From Psychrobacillus antarcticus (GTDB lineage: Bacteria > Bacillota > Bacilli > Bacillales_A > Planococcaceae): a stretch of 64,000 nucleotides of DNA. Made by a program: the position numbers and the translations under genes. The notes under the pieces are model-generated. The model was given only the letters and a program-made list of their open reading frames with translations, was not told the DNA's origin and did no database searches. The stretch lies in contig NZ_JAIZDB010000019.1 of NCBI RefSeq assembly GCF_029533155.1, positions 1 through 64,000 on the forward strand, given 5' to 3'. Of this stretch, positions 19,337 to 27,985 are shown piece after piece (positions within the stretch are counted from its first letter, which is position 1; each line of letters begins with the position of its first letter).

Positions 19337-20039
19337 ACTGTATTTGCTCTAACTCTTCTTCTGTCAACTCTCGGTATGTGCCTTCTACAAGTGTATCGTC
19401 TAACTCAAGTAGCCCCATCGAAAGCCTTTTCAAGTAAACTACTTGTTTCCCCACTGCTTCAAACATTCTTTTCACTTGATGAAATTTACCTTCTGTAATG
19501 GATAATTCTATTTCAGAAATAGGACCACTTTTTAAGATATTAAGTATACCAGGCTTTGTATGATAGCCATCATCCAATATCACCCCGTTGGAAAAGGCTG
19601 TAATATCCGATTCGTCTACTACGCCCTCTACTTTGGCATAATACACTTTTGGTATATTCTTATTTGGAGATAGAAGTCGATGTGTTAGAGCTCCATCATT
19701 CGTCAATAACAGAAGTCCAACTGTATCCTTATCTAATCTTCCTACTGGATATGGTTCAAAATGGCGTACATCCTCATCCAATAAATCTACAACTGTTTGA
19801 TCCGTTGAGTCTTCTGTTGCAGAAATTACTCCAGGCGGTTTATTCATCATTAAATAGATGAATTCTTTATACTCCACTACATCTCCGTAAACCGACACTT
19901 TATCCTTTAACTCATTCACATGTATGGAGCTGTCTTTTACAACGGCCTCATTTACTTGAATAGCCTTTGATTTGATTAATATTTTAACTTCTTTTCTAGT
20001 ACCATATCCCATATGAGATAGAAATTTATCTAATCGCAT
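19335..20039 (-). CDS. rsuA: RsuA-family pseudouridine synthase
   Basis: The enzyme makes pseudouridine in rRNA (16S U516 in the best studied family members). An N-terminal S4 RNA-binding domain covers about 1-60 (MRLDKFLSHMGYGTRKEVK). The catalytic domain carries the conserved PVGRLDKDTVGLLLLTNDG block at about 97-115 with the catalytic Asp, then KFHQVKRMFEAVGK. The total of 234 residues is normal. It starts nine bases after the end of the flippase gene and is probably co-transcribed with it. Confidence 0.92.
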   Translation of the reverse strand: MRLDKFLSHMGYGTRKEVKILIKSKAIQVNEAVVKDSSIHVNELKDKVSVYGDVVEYKEFIYLMMNKPPGVISATEDSTDQTVVDLLDEDVRHFEPYPVGRLDKDTVGLLLLTNDGALTHRLLSPNKNIPKVYYAKVEGVVDESDITAFSNGVILDDGYHTKPGILNILKSGPISEIELSITEGKFHQVKRMFEAVGKQVVYLKRLSMGLLELDDTLVEGTYRELTEEELEQIQ

Positions 20040-20048
20040 TTTATTCTC

Positions 20049-21665
20049 CTAGAAACCAAATTTTTTCGTAAAACGGGTAAGTCTCTCTCCAAATAGTTTT
20101 TGAGCAAGACCCAATCGTAATGTAACAAATCCATAAAAAGCTGCCCCTATACCTGCACAAACAATTATGACAAGTAATCCTTCAAGCTTAGTATCAATTG
20201 TCATTAACTGCCCAAATCCTAATTTGACTATGAATACAAGTGCTAACATTATTACATTTACTATTAAAATAAGCATAACTCTTCGAACGACCATATTTGA
20301 TTTATAATGTAATGTCTTTTTAATAGCAAACAGATTCAACACAATTGCGACAACATAACCGCATGCAGTAGCCATGATAGCACCATCTGTTTCGAATAAC
20401 TTAATAAACGGCATATTTAGAACTAGCTTCGTCAATATTCCAAGCAATAAGTTTAAAATGATTAACTTTTGTCGATCAATACCTTGCAAGATAGAAGTAG
20501 TTACTGGATATAACGCAAATAAAATAGCAACCGGAGCGTAATGTGCAAGCACTGTTGCGCCCGTTTTACTCGCTTCATAAAACACTAAGTAAAACTCATC
20601 TGCTAAAACAGCAATTCCCATTGCTGCAGGAACCGTTAAGAACAATAAAATTTGGATAGATTGATCCAAAGATTTTCTTACTTGAGTAAAATCTTGTTTA
20701 GCGTAATAACTAGTTATATAAGGAACTAACGCCATAGAAAAACCAGTCGCAAGCATAACAGGGATCATCACTAGTTTATGTGTAGTTAAATTTAACATGC
20801 CTAGATAAATTCCTGATTCTCTTCCACTTATGCCAATCATCGCCATAGCCCGATTAAATGTTATCATATCAACAAATTGGAATAGGGGATTTATAACCCC
20901 AACTAATGCAAAAGGAACTGTATAGACCAATATTTCCTTATATATATTTTTCAAAGAAACGTTAGAAGTCCGATTACCGCTACTTTCTAGTAAATCATTA
21001 AATTCTGGTTTTATTTTTTTCCAATACCGATATAAAACGAATAAACTTGCAATTGCTCCTAAAAATGCTGCAAAAACCGCGAATGATACAGCTGTTTTTT
21101 CCGTGCCATTAAACACTTTTAAAACCAAAAATGCTCCTGATAGTACAAACAAAATACGGACTATTTGCTCGATCAATTGCGATATAGCAGTAGGAGTCAT
21201 ATGTTGATATCCTTGGAAAAACCCTCTTATTAAACTCATCACCGGTACAACGATAACTGCAAAACTTACATACTTTATAACCGTTGCAACATCCTGAACA
21301 GTTATTAATGTATCCTCATCTTTTATGACTAAACGGGCAATAGGTTCTGCCAAAAAATATAAAACAAGAAATCCAAGCACACCAGTTACTATCATAAGTA
21401 ACATGCTCGATTTCACCAATTTTCTTCCAGTTGCATAATCACCTAATGTGTTATATTTGGAAACAAACTTTGAAACGGCTATTGGAATACCAGAAACCGC
21501 AATAGCAAGCACTATTGAATATGGAACGTACGCATATTGGTAAAGGCCAATGTAATCCTCTCCAACTAATTGATAAAAAGGTATTATGTAAAGAACACCT
21601 AGTATTCTTGATAATAAGAGACCGATCGTTAGGATCATTGTCCCTTTTAATAAATTCGATGCCAT
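20049..21665 (-). CDS. ytgP: MOP-superfamily lipid flippase-like membrane protein (YtgP)
   Basis: The 538-residue integral membrane protein has about 14 predicted transmembrane helices and belongs to the MurJ/Wzx polysaccharide exporter superfamily. It starts MASNLLKGTMILTIGLLLSRILG, closely like B. subtilis YtgP. A role in moving lipid-linked cell-envelope precursors is plausible, and YtgP has been linked to lipid II flipping. The start has only a weak ribosome site (GGACGGG), but the family N-terminus supports it. Confidence 0.88.
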   Translation of the reverse strand: MASNLLKGTMILTIGLLLSRILGVLYIIPFYQLVGEDYIGLYQYAYVPYSIVLAIAVSGIPIAVSKFVSKYNTLGDYATGRKLVKSSMLLMIVTGVLGFLVLYFLAEPIARLVIKDEDTLITVQDVATVIKYVSFAVIVVPVMSLIRGFFQGYQHMTPTAISQLIEQIVRILFVLSGAFLVLKVFNGTEKTAVSFAVFAAFLGAIASLFVLYRYWKKIKPEFNDLLESSGNRTSNVSLKNIYKEILVYTVPFALVGVINPLFQFVDMITFNRAMAMIGISGRESGIYLGMLNLTTHKLVMIPVMLATGFSMALVPYITSYYAKQDFTQVRKSLDQSIQILLFLTVPAAMGIAVLADEFYLVFYEASKTGATVLAHYAPVAILFALYPVTTSILQGIDRQKLIILNLLLGILTKLVLNMPFIKLFETDGAIMATACGYVVAIVLNLFAIKKTLHYKSNMVVRRVMLILIVNVIMLALVFIVKLGFGQLMTIDTKLEGLLVIIVCAGIGAAFYGFVTLRLGLAQKLFGERLTRFTKKFGF

Positions 21666-21689
21666 CTAACCCGTCCATTCCTATCAAAT

Positions 21690-21950
21690 TCACCTCGACG
21701 AATGCGCGCCACGATGTTTCTCGAACTTGCTTGAGAGAATATCACCCAAAAAATCTGTGGCATCCGCCAAAGGTCTTAACTGTATTAAGCAGAGGTTTCC
21801 AAAACCCCTTTGTTAAATACATATTTTGCATTAACCTCACCACTTTTAGAAATGGGAGACTTTTGCTCCTGCGCAAGCACGTCGCACAAAAATATTTGCT
21901 TAATAAAGTTAAAATGTCTATCTTACAGTTTACAACTGTCTAAACAAAAC
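21690..21950. other. Unexplained 260-base block in a divergent spacer
   Basis: This spacer separates ytgP (minus) from ytfP (plus). On the minus strand it reads as two open but frame-shifted peptide-like segments, KSPISKSGEVNAKYVFN and then LRPLADATDFLGDILSSKFE in another frame. There is no ribosome site or start, so it may be the remnant of a gene. Alternatively it could be the leader RNA of ytgP. I cannot name it. Confidence 0.4.
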
Positions 21951-21995
21951 TACAATCATGTATAATAAAGAAAAAACCGAAAGTGTGAATATATT

Positions 21996-23258
21996 ATGTA
22001 TGACGTTATTGTAATTGGTGGGGGTCCCTCCGGATTAATGGCCGCTGCGGCAGCTGGTGCTGAAAATAAGAAAGTACTACTTATAGAAAAAGGAAATAAG
22101 CTTGGGAAAAAGCTCGCAATATCTGGGGGCGGTCGTTGTAATGTTACGAATAGACTCCCTCAAGAAGAAATTGTAAAAAACATTCCTGGAAATGGTCGAT
22201 TTTTATTCAGCCCATTTTCCGTTTTTAATAATGAAGATATTATCGAGTTCTTTGAAGGTTTAGGTGTTGCTTTAAAGGAAGAAGATCACGGAAGAATGTT
22301 CCCGGTTTCTAACAAGGCTATGGACGTTGTAAATGCTCTTTTAGATGAATTAAAAAGATTACAGGTAGAAATAAAGTTAAATTCCGTAGTTGCCAAATTA
22401 TTGATGAATGATGAGAAAGTAATTGGTATTAGACTAGCGTCTGGTGAAGAAATTACCGCAGGAGCAATCGTCGTAGCAGTCGGAGGTAAAGCAGTTCCTC
22501 AAACCGGATCAACTGGAGACGGTTATCCTTGGGCTGAAAAAGCCGGTCATACTGTAACGGACTTATATCCAACAGAGGTCCCTTTGTTGTCCAATGAGGC
22601 ATTTATCCAATCGAAAGAGCTTCAAGGTCTTGCACTTCGTGGCGCTGGTGTATCTGTATTAAACAAAAAAGGAAAACCAATTATTACGCATGAGATGGAT
22701 ATGCTGTTTACACATTTCGGCTTAAGCGGTCCCGCTGTCTTAAGATGTAGCCAGTTCGTTGTGAAGGAACAGAAGAAAAACGGTGGACAACCTGTTGCCG
22801 TTCGTATTGATAGTCTTCCGGAGCAAAATGAGGAACAAACTTTCCAAATGTTACTATCCGCTTTAAAAGAAGATCCCAAAAAGGCAGTAAAAAATGTGTG
22901 GAAAGGTATTGTACCCGAAAGATGGCTGTTATTTTTACTTCAACGAGTTGAAATTCAGGAAAGTGAAGATGGTCAAAATCTTCCGCACGAAAAGATTCGT
23001 GCACTGGCACATGAGTTAAAGCAATTTAGTGTCTTTGTTTATGGTACACAACCTTTAGAAAAAGCATTTGTTACTGGTGGCGGTGTTTCTATCAAGGAAA
23101 TAGAACCCAAAACGATGGCTTCAAAGAAAAAGGCTGGACTATATTTTTGTGGGGAAATATTAGATATCCACGGATACACAGGTGGCTATAATATCACATC
23201 GGCCCTTGTAACAGGAAAAATTGCTGGAATGAGTGCCGCAAAATCGATTGAATTTTAA
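21996..23258 (+). CDS. ytfP: HI0933-family FAD-dependent oxidoreductase (YtfP)
   Basis: The 420-residue flavoprotein has the N-terminal dinucleotide-binding motif [17 protein letters not shown] (4-20) and [12 protein letters not shown]-type segment ([13 protein letters not shown], about 42-54). [26 protein letters not shown] and a C-terminal [22 protein letters not shown] close the FAD site. The reaction is not established for the family; some members act in RNA or menaquinone-like redox chemistry. A poor ribosome site precedes the ATG. Its end abuts the tryptophan T-box leader. Confidence 0.88.
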   Translation: MYDVIVIGGGPSGLMAAAAAGAENKKVLLIEKGNKLGKKLAISGGGRCNVTNRLPQEEIVKNIPGNGRFLFSPFSVFNNEDIIEFFEGLGVALKEEDHGRMFPVSNKAMDVVNALLDELKRLQVEIKLNSVVAKLLMNDEKVIGIRLASGEEITAGAIVVAVGGKAVPQTGSTGDGYPWAEKAGHTVTDLYPTEVPLLSNEAFIQSKELQGLALRGAGVSVLNKKGKPIITHEMDMLFTHFGLSGPAVLRCSQFVVKEQKKNGGQPVAVRIDSLPEQNEEQTFQMLLSALKEDPKKAVKNVWKGIVPERWLLFLLQRVEIQESEDGQNLPHEKIRALAHELKQFSVFVYGTQPLEKAFVTGGGVSIKEIEPKTMASKKKAGLYFCGEILDIHGYTGGYNITSALVTGKIAGMSAAKSIEF

Positions 23259-23261
23259 GAT

Positions 23262-23540
23262 AACTTATAATACAATAGACGATAACAAGCGATAAGGAAG
23301 AATAGTAACTTTATGAAATGCTCTAGAGAGCTGACGACAGGTGCGAGTCAGTGCTGGCAATAAAGTGAATGGGCTTCTTAGCTCCAAAGCTGAACAGTTA
23401 AACTCAGTAGGTTTTGGCGTCCGTCTACGTTATAGGACTCGCAACTGTTTGGTTGCAATAAGTGGATTACAATAGTAATCAATAAAGGTGGCACCACGGC
23501 TCTCCGTCCTTTTCGATGGGGGGCCTTTTTGTGTTTAGTT
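23262..23540 (+). promoter_or_regulatory. T-box riboswitch for tryptophan (trpEG leader)
   Basis: This leader senses uncharged tRNA and controls transcription termination. Stem I pairs ACTTTAT (about 23309) with ATAAAGT. The specifier loop then reads GAA-TGG-G, with TGG at 23370-23372, the tryptophan codon. The T-box bulge motif AAAGGTGGCACCACGG is at 23484-23499, followed by the terminator hairpin (CTCCGTCC / GATGGGGGGCC) and TTTTT near 23530. Both the specifier and the downstream genes point to tryptophan. Confidence 0.93.
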
Positions 23541-23576
23541 GAGATGAGATTAGCCTGAAAAAAGGAGAGCTGAGCA

Positions 23577-24965
23577 ATGACAGTTGAGACGAGAAGCTAT
23601 CAAATGAAAGAAATTCAAGGGGATATGATGACTCCTATTTCCATTTATCATTCCTTGCAAGGCAAGAAAAAAATGTTATTTGAATCCTCCGCAAAACATG
23701 AGGAAAGTGGAAGATATTCCTTTATAGCAGTCGACCCTATTGGTGAATTAACTGGGGACCAGCATGGATATTCTTTATCTTTAGAAAATGGAGAAATTGA
23801 ACGAGAGCAAATATCCGTCATAGAAAAGCTTAAAAAGATGATGCCGATACATCCAGAGCCGTATCCATTTTCTTTTTTTGGAGGAGCTATTGGTTATTTT
23901 GGCTATGAAACTGCCTTTTATAATGAGAAAATAGGAAATCTATTAAGTGATGAATTAGAAATGCCTGATGTACATGTCATGTTTTACGACACATTTATTA
24001 TTTTCGATCATTTAAAACAAACTGTTTCCATTGCCGCTATCGATTTATTCCAAAATGGACGTACTGACAATAGGATGACTACCGCAATAGAAAAGATTTA
24101 CGCTGAACTTCAGCAAGGACCGATCATTCCTGAAATTATAGAGCCTAAGCTCGCTTTTGGACCACAGATTCAAGAGCAAGACTTTACGGATATGGTAGAA
24201 AAAGCAAAGGAACATATTTTAAAAGGCGACATATTCCAGGTTGTCTTATCTCAGCGTTTTACTTCTCCTTTTAACGGAGACCCTTTCTCGTTGTATAGAC
24301 AGCTTCGTACTTCCAATCCATCTCCGTATATGTTCTATTTGGACTTTGAGGCCTATACTATTTTAGGAACATCTCCTGAAAGCTTAGTAAAGGTAAAAAA
24401 TGGATTAGTAACAACGAATCCTATAGCTGGAACAAAGCCACGCGGAAAAACGGTTGAGGAAGATACTCGCATTGCAAATGAGCTATTAAGTGATGAAAAA
24501 GAAGTTGCAGAGCATCGGATGCTCGTCGATTTAGGACGTAATGATATTGGTAGAATTGCAGAAATCGGAACAGTTCAGATTGAGAAATATATGAAAGTTG
24601 AGTACTACAAATATGTCATGCATATTGTGTCCGAGGTTACTGGTCGATTGAAAGAAAATGCCCATGTTCTAGATGTGTTAACTACCTGCTTACCGGCGGG
24701 AACTGTATCTGGTGCACCGAAAATTAGAGCCATGCAGATTATCAATAATTTAGAGCCTATGAAACGCGGTGTTTACGCAGGAGCAGTTGGCTATATTTCC
24801 GTGACAGGTAATATGGATTTAGCACTTGCCATTCGAACAATGGTTGTTAAGGATCATTATGCACATGTTCAAGCGGGAGCCGGTATTGTCCATGATTCTA
24901 TTCCAAAGAGTGAATATGAGGAAACGATTCACAAAGCAAAGGCTCTTTTGGAGGTGCAACGATGA
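23577..24965 (+). CDS. trpE: Anthranilate synthase component I
   Basis: TrpE converts chorismate to anthranilate using ammonia passed from TrpG, the first step of tryptophan synthesis. The 462-residue protein carries an LFESS motif at 34-38, the tryptophan feedback site of TrpE proteins. The chorismate-binding C-terminal domain includes GDIFQVVLSQRF, GTSPESLVKV, NPIAGTKPRG, DLGRNDIGR, TLPAGTVSGAPK-type and GAGIVHDS. It is full length. The Trp T-box upstream supports TrpE over PabB. The start has a strong GGAGAG site, and trpG overlaps its end by four bases. Confidence 0.93.
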   Translation: MTVETRSYQMKEIQGDMMTPISIYHSLQGKKKMLFESSAKHEESGRYSFIAVDPIGELTGDQHGYSLSLENGEIEREQISVIEKLKKMMPIHPEPYPFSFFGGAIGYFGYETAFYNEKIGNLLSDELEMPDVHVMFYDTFIIFDHLKQTVSIAAIDLFQNGRTDNRMTTAIEKIYAELQQGPIIPEIIEPKLAFGPQIQEQDFTDMVEKAKEHILKGDIFQVVLSQRFTSPFNGDPFSLYRQLRTSNPSPYMFYLDFEAYTILGTSPESLVKVKNGLVTTNPIAGTKPRGKTVEEDTRIANELLSDEKEVAEHRMLVDLGRNDIGRIAEIGTVQIEKYMKVEYYKYVMHIVSEVTGRLKENAHVLDVLTTCLPAGTVSGAPKIRAMQIINNLEPMKRGVYAGAVGYISVTGNMDLALAIRTMVVKDHYAHVQAGAGIVHDSIPKSEYEETIHKAKALLEVQR

Positions 24966-25549
24966 TTTTATTAATCGATAACTATGATTCTTTTACGTAT
25001 AACTTATATCAGCAAGTAAGCATGCTTGGCAAAGAAGTAAAAGTTGTTCGTAACGACGCTATTTCTATTAGTGAAATAGAAGAAATGAATCCTGAGGCCC
25101 TTATTATTTCTCCCGGACCAGGCACTCCTGTCGATGCAGGGATTTCGATTGAAATTATTCAGAAGCTATACAAAAAGTATCCTATTTTAGGCATATGTCT
25201 TGGTCATCAATCGATTGGGGCTGCTTTTGGAGCAAAAATTGTCCAGGCAAAAACGATTATGCACGGAAAAATGTCGACATTATCGTATAGAAAACAAGCA
25301 CTATTCGAATCCTTCGATGAGCCAATTTCCGTCATGCGTTATCATTCGCTTGTTATTGAAGAAGAGTCATTAATAGTTGAACTCGAAGTGCTTGCAAGAG
25401 CAGAGGACGACAATGAAATAATGGCGATCAAACATATCGACTACCCTCTTTACGGACTTCAATTTCATCCGGAATCAATTGGGACGGAGCACGGTAGCCG
25501 AATGATGCAGTCATTTATCGAAGCACTCGAAAGAAATTATGTAAAATAA
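24962..25549 (+). CDS. trpG: Anthranilate synthase component II (glutamine amidotransferase)
   Basis: The 195-residue class I glutamine amidotransferase releases ammonia for TrpE. It shows ILLIDNYDSFTYNL at the N-terminus, the nucleophile C79 in LGICLGHQSIGAAFG, and the His/Glu pair in LQFHPESIGTEHG. The ATGA overlap with trpE indicates coupled translation. Such subunits sometimes also serve PabB. No other trp gene follows; a terminator is reached after 12 bases. Confidence 0.92.
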   Translation: MILLIDNYDSFTYNLYQQVSMLGKEVKVVRNDAISISEIEEMNPEALIISPGPGTPVDAGISIEIIQKLYKKYPILGICLGHQSIGAAFGAKIVQAKTIMHGKMSTLSYRKQALFESFDEPISVMRYHSLVIEEESLIVELEVLARAEDDNEIMAIKHIDYPLYGLQFHPESIGTEHGSRMMQSFIEALERNYVK

Positions 25550-25560
25550 GCAATAATTTG

Positions 25561-25592
25561 AGCTCCTAGGATCATTCTAGGGGCTTTTTTTT
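25561..25592 (+). terminator. Terminator of trpEG
   Basis: Stem AGCTCCTAG / CTAGGGGCT with a GATCATT loop and eight T residues. Confidence 0.9.
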
Positions 25593-25614
25593 GTCCGCAA
25601 AACTTGGAAATCGA

Positions 25615-25698
25615 GTTTAGTTGGAATATTGAGCTGTTTAGTTGGAATTTCGGAGGGTTTAGTTGGAATAATGAGCATCCTAGTTGGAATAACCATAA
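25615..25698 (+). repeat. Array of four 21-bp units
   Basis: Units start at 25615, 25636, 25657 and 25678, exactly 21 bases apart. The core GTTTAGTTGGAAT (TCCTAGTTGGAAT in the last) is fixed and the remaining eight bases vary. The array lies between two terminators in a convergent spacer, so it is probably outside both transcripts. In either strand it could encode heptads (LVGI or FQLN), but no start or ribosome site is present. Confidence 0.85.
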
Positions 25699-25702
25699 AA
25701 CG

Positions 25703-25737
25703 GAAAAAAACCACTCTCCCCTACTTGGGAGAGTGCG
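25703..25737 (-). terminator. Terminator of the AlkD-like gene
   Basis: Minus-strand stem CACTCTCCC / GGGGAGAGTG with a short loop, followed by TTTTTTT, 19 bases past the stop. Confidence 0.85.
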
Positions 25738-25755
25738 GCTTTTCAAATGTTGGTA

Positions 25756-26463
25756 TTAACATCTAACATGCTTTCGTTTAAAACCAAGCCTTCCTTTGTC
25801 AGCTTCTTTTTGAATACTTTCGAAAGAATTTAGCAAGCTGTTTTTTTTGTTGTCTCGTTTCACTTCTACTATACCGATTGCCTTGGCTATCTCGACTGCC
25901 TGCTCATGAAGTGGTAAATAGGAAATCCCCACGGTATTCACAAAATTATTCATAGCAGATTTTGCTCGTTCCGGTGAATCGTGTATCGTAGCTTTCACCA
26001 TTTCAAGCATATTGGAAATTTTACTTTCCGAAAACTCAACATCTTTTCGATTTCCTAAAAGCCAGCAGTAGCAACTCCAACCTGCTGACATTCTCAGCTC
26101 TTCACCACTTGCAATCCATTTATCAGAAACTTGTTGAGCAATATCTGACTCGGATAAAGTAACGGCTACTACAAAATCGGATAGCATATAAAAATACGCC
26201 GTGTCCATCCAACGATCATAATCCGACTCCGTCATCGCTTTTGGGTCTGCAATAATACCTGCAAAATACATCGCATCGTAGTTCCCAGTTGCATAAAGCT
26301 CATCAGCTAATACTTGATTTATTTTTATTTTCTTTGACATTGGCTTCATAGCACCTGTTGCCACGCCAAAAAGCGGTTCATGCGCTCCATTGGATAAATA
26401 TATTTTTTTAGTTCGTTCCTTGCCAAGGGCTTCAAGCTCCTGCATAACCTCTTCTAAATTCAT
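25756..26463 (-). CDS. AlkD-like DNA alkylation repair protein
   Basis: The 235-residue, mostly helical protein contains features of the AlkD family, HEAT-like repeat DNA glycosylases for alkylated purines. Examples are the N-terminal LSNGAHEPLFGVATGAMKPM, then AGIIADPKAMTESDYDRWMD, SDFVVAVTLSE and GWSCYCWLLGNR. The variant N-terminus with GAHEPLFGV is common in Firmicute members. Whether the base-excision residues are all kept cannot be judged by eye. The gene is monocistronic; ACTTCC-AGGAAGTGC precedes its start. Confidence 0.82.
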   Translation of the reverse strand: MNLEEVMQELEALGKERTKKIYLSNGAHEPLFGVATGAMKPMSKKIKINQVLADELYATGNYDAMYFAGIIADPKAMTESDYDRWMDTAYFYMLSDFVVAVTLSESDIAQQVSDKWIASGEELRMSAGWSCYCWLLGNRKDVEFSESKISNMLEMVKATIHDSPERAKSAMNNFVNTVGISYLPLHEQAVEIAKAIGIVEVKRDNKKNSLLNSFESIQKEADKGRLGFKRKHVRC

Positions 26464-26589
26464 CCATTAGCACTTCCTTCTCTTCAAAGTTTTCACTCCA
26501 TCTTTTGCTTATCGAATACATCTCCATTATCCTATAAAAGACTACTATTTGTCAGTAAACTACCTATTCCATATAAGATTTATTCACCA

Positions 26590-26605
26590 TTAAACGTCCG
26601 TTTAA
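26590..26605. promoter_or_regulatory. Inverted repeat upstream of the ECF sigma gene
   Basis: Perfect TTAAACG-TC-CGTTTAA, 70 bases before the sigma gene and 19 bases before the proposed -35. A regulator site is possible; none is assigned. Confidence 0.45.
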
Positions 26606-26623
26606 ATTTTTTTTATAAAATCC

Positions 26624-26650
26624 AAACTTTAATGTATTAGGAATCGTTTA
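26624..26650 (+). promoter_or_regulatory. Possible autoregulated ECF promoter
   Basis: AAAC at 26624-26627, a 17-base spacer and CGT at 26645-26647 match the AAC...CGT plan of ECF sigma promoters. It lies just upstream of the ECF sigma gene, where autoregulation is common. Confidence 0.45.
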
Positions 26651-26675
26651 ATACATAACGAAAGGAGTTGTGATT

Positions 26676-27194
26676 TTGATACATATTAATGACTTAAAAG
26701 AATTAATGTTTCAATATACAGAACCCTTAATACGCTTGGCTTATTACTACGTGAAGGATCTCCAAGCTGCAGAGGATATCGTACAAGATGTATTTATCAA
26801 ATTTTATCATAATCAGAACTCTTACGAAGAACGCGGTGAGTTAAAGGCCTTTTTAACAACAATGACTGTTAATAAAAGCAAAGATTACTTGAAAAGCTGG
26901 GCTTATAGAAAAGTACAACTACAAAATAAATTTTTTTCACCAGCTAGCAAACGAAATACAGATGAATTAGTTAGAAAAGACGAGCAAGCAATAATTGGAG
27001 AAGCAATCCTTGAATTGCCTTTAAAACAGCGCGAAGTTCTAATCTATTTCTATTTCAATGAAATGACTATTGCTGAGGTTGCACATATTTTATCTATTCC
27101 AGAAGGTACTGTAAAAACTCGATTGAGGCGTGGTAAAGAACTATTAAAAAATAAGCTGAAAGGAATAGAATGGGAGGTACTTTTACATGAATAA
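26676..27194 (+). CDS. ECF-type RNA polymerase sigma factor
   Basis: The protein is 172 residues from this TTG start. Sigma region 2 is at about 10-75 (LAYYYVKDLQAAEDIVQDVFIKFYHN) and region 4 at about 110-165 (LPLKQREVLIYFYFNEMTIAEVAHILSIPEGTVKTRLRRGKELL). No region 3 is present, as in ECF sigmas. The start is uncertain. TTG 26676 sits eight bases after GGAG; an in-frame GTG at 26670 is only two bases from it. The next gene overlaps by eight bases and encodes a membrane protein, the usual sigma/anti-sigma arrangement. The signal sensed is unknown. Confidence 0.9.
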   Translation: MIHINDLKELMFQYTEPLIRLAYYYVKDLQAAEDIVQDVFIKFYHNQNSYEERGELKAFLTTMTVNKSKDYLKSWAYRKVQLQNKFFSPASKRNTDELVRKDEQAIIGEAILELPLKQREVLIYFYFNEMTIAEVAHILSIPEGTVKTRLRRGKELLKNKLKGIEWEVLLHE

Positions 27195-27846
27195 ATATAT
27201 TCCTACTGAAGTAAAAGATTTAACAGTCAGTAAACAGCGAGTTATGCGAAACGTAGTGGATGAGATAGAACATAACCAGGTAAAACCAAAATATAAATGG
27301 AGATATGTAGTGATTACTACTATTTTGATAATGATTGCAATGCTTTTTGTCTTAAACGAAACCTTTATGGAAACGGAACAGCAGTCTGCAACCAAACTGC
27401 AATTAGATTTTACTAAACCCACATTCTCAGAAGAACAAGGTTTACTTTATCTTAATGGAGTGACATTAGGTGACTCACAATCAAAAGTAATTGAACACTT
27501 AGGTGAAAATTATTCCGTAGAATATCAAGAGGATGGAAGTATTGCTGACTTTATATTAGATTATGAAGGTATTGCGAGATTTTATTTTTATCAAGACAAA
27601 TTAGATTCAATAATATTTATGAAAGTAGATGAAACCTACTTTGACAATTTATTTAATAATTACAACGGGTTTAAATTTCTTACTCCAACGAGTGGTAATG
27701 ACCGTTACTTCTACTTAAAGGAAACTGGTCTGCTATTAAAAGCAACAATCATTGCAGACGGAACTCTTTACTTATATCTAATGCGAGGTGGCATGGACCT
27801 CTTAGAAAATCCAGATTTCCCAAAAATAGAACAGATTTTAGATTAG
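27187..27846 (+). CDS. Single-pass membrane protein, probable regulator of the adjacent ECF sigma
   Basis: The 219-residue protein has a short cytoplasmic N-terminus (about 1-35), one membrane helix (about 37-57, WRYVVITTILIMIAMLFVL) and an extracellular domain of about 160 residues. Position and eight-base overlap with the sigma gene suggest an anti-sigma factor. The zinc motif HxxxCxxC of many anti-sigmas is absent, and the cytoplasmic part is very short. The outer domain (LNGVTLGDSQSKVIEHLG) resembles repeats found in secreted Bacillus sensory proteins, but I do not recognise a named family. Confidence 0.75.
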   Translation: MNKYIPTEVKDLTVSKQRVMRNVVDEIEHNQVKPKYKWRYVVITTILIMIAMLFVLNETFMETEQQSATKLQLDFTKPTFSEEQGLLYLNGVTLGDSQSKVIEHLGENYSVEYQEDGSIADFILDYEGIARFYFYQDKLDSIIFMKVDETYFDNLFNNYNGFKFLTPTSGNDRYFYLKETGLLLKATIIADGTLYLYLMRGGMDLLENPDFPKIEQILD

Positions 27847-27910
27847 GTTTTAGAAAATTACTGGCCCAATTACAAATCAATGGTATCTTCAACCATAAAA
27901 ACCAACAAAA

Positions 27911-27955
27911 AATCATCCCAGCTCTAAGAAAAACATAGAGTTGGGATGATTTTAA
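27911..27955. terminator. Bidirectional terminator between the sigma operon and leuS
   Basis: Stem AATCATCCCAGCTCTA / TAGAGTTGGGATGATT with one wobble, with A and T tracts on both sides, in a convergent spacer. Confidence 0.88.
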
Positions 27956-27985
27956 TCCATCTTTTTTACTTATGATCAGGCTACA

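Noticed and set aside
25537-25746. Minus-strand frame with FQLN heptads
   Set aside because: Arises from the 21-bp array; it has no start signal and overlaps two terminators.
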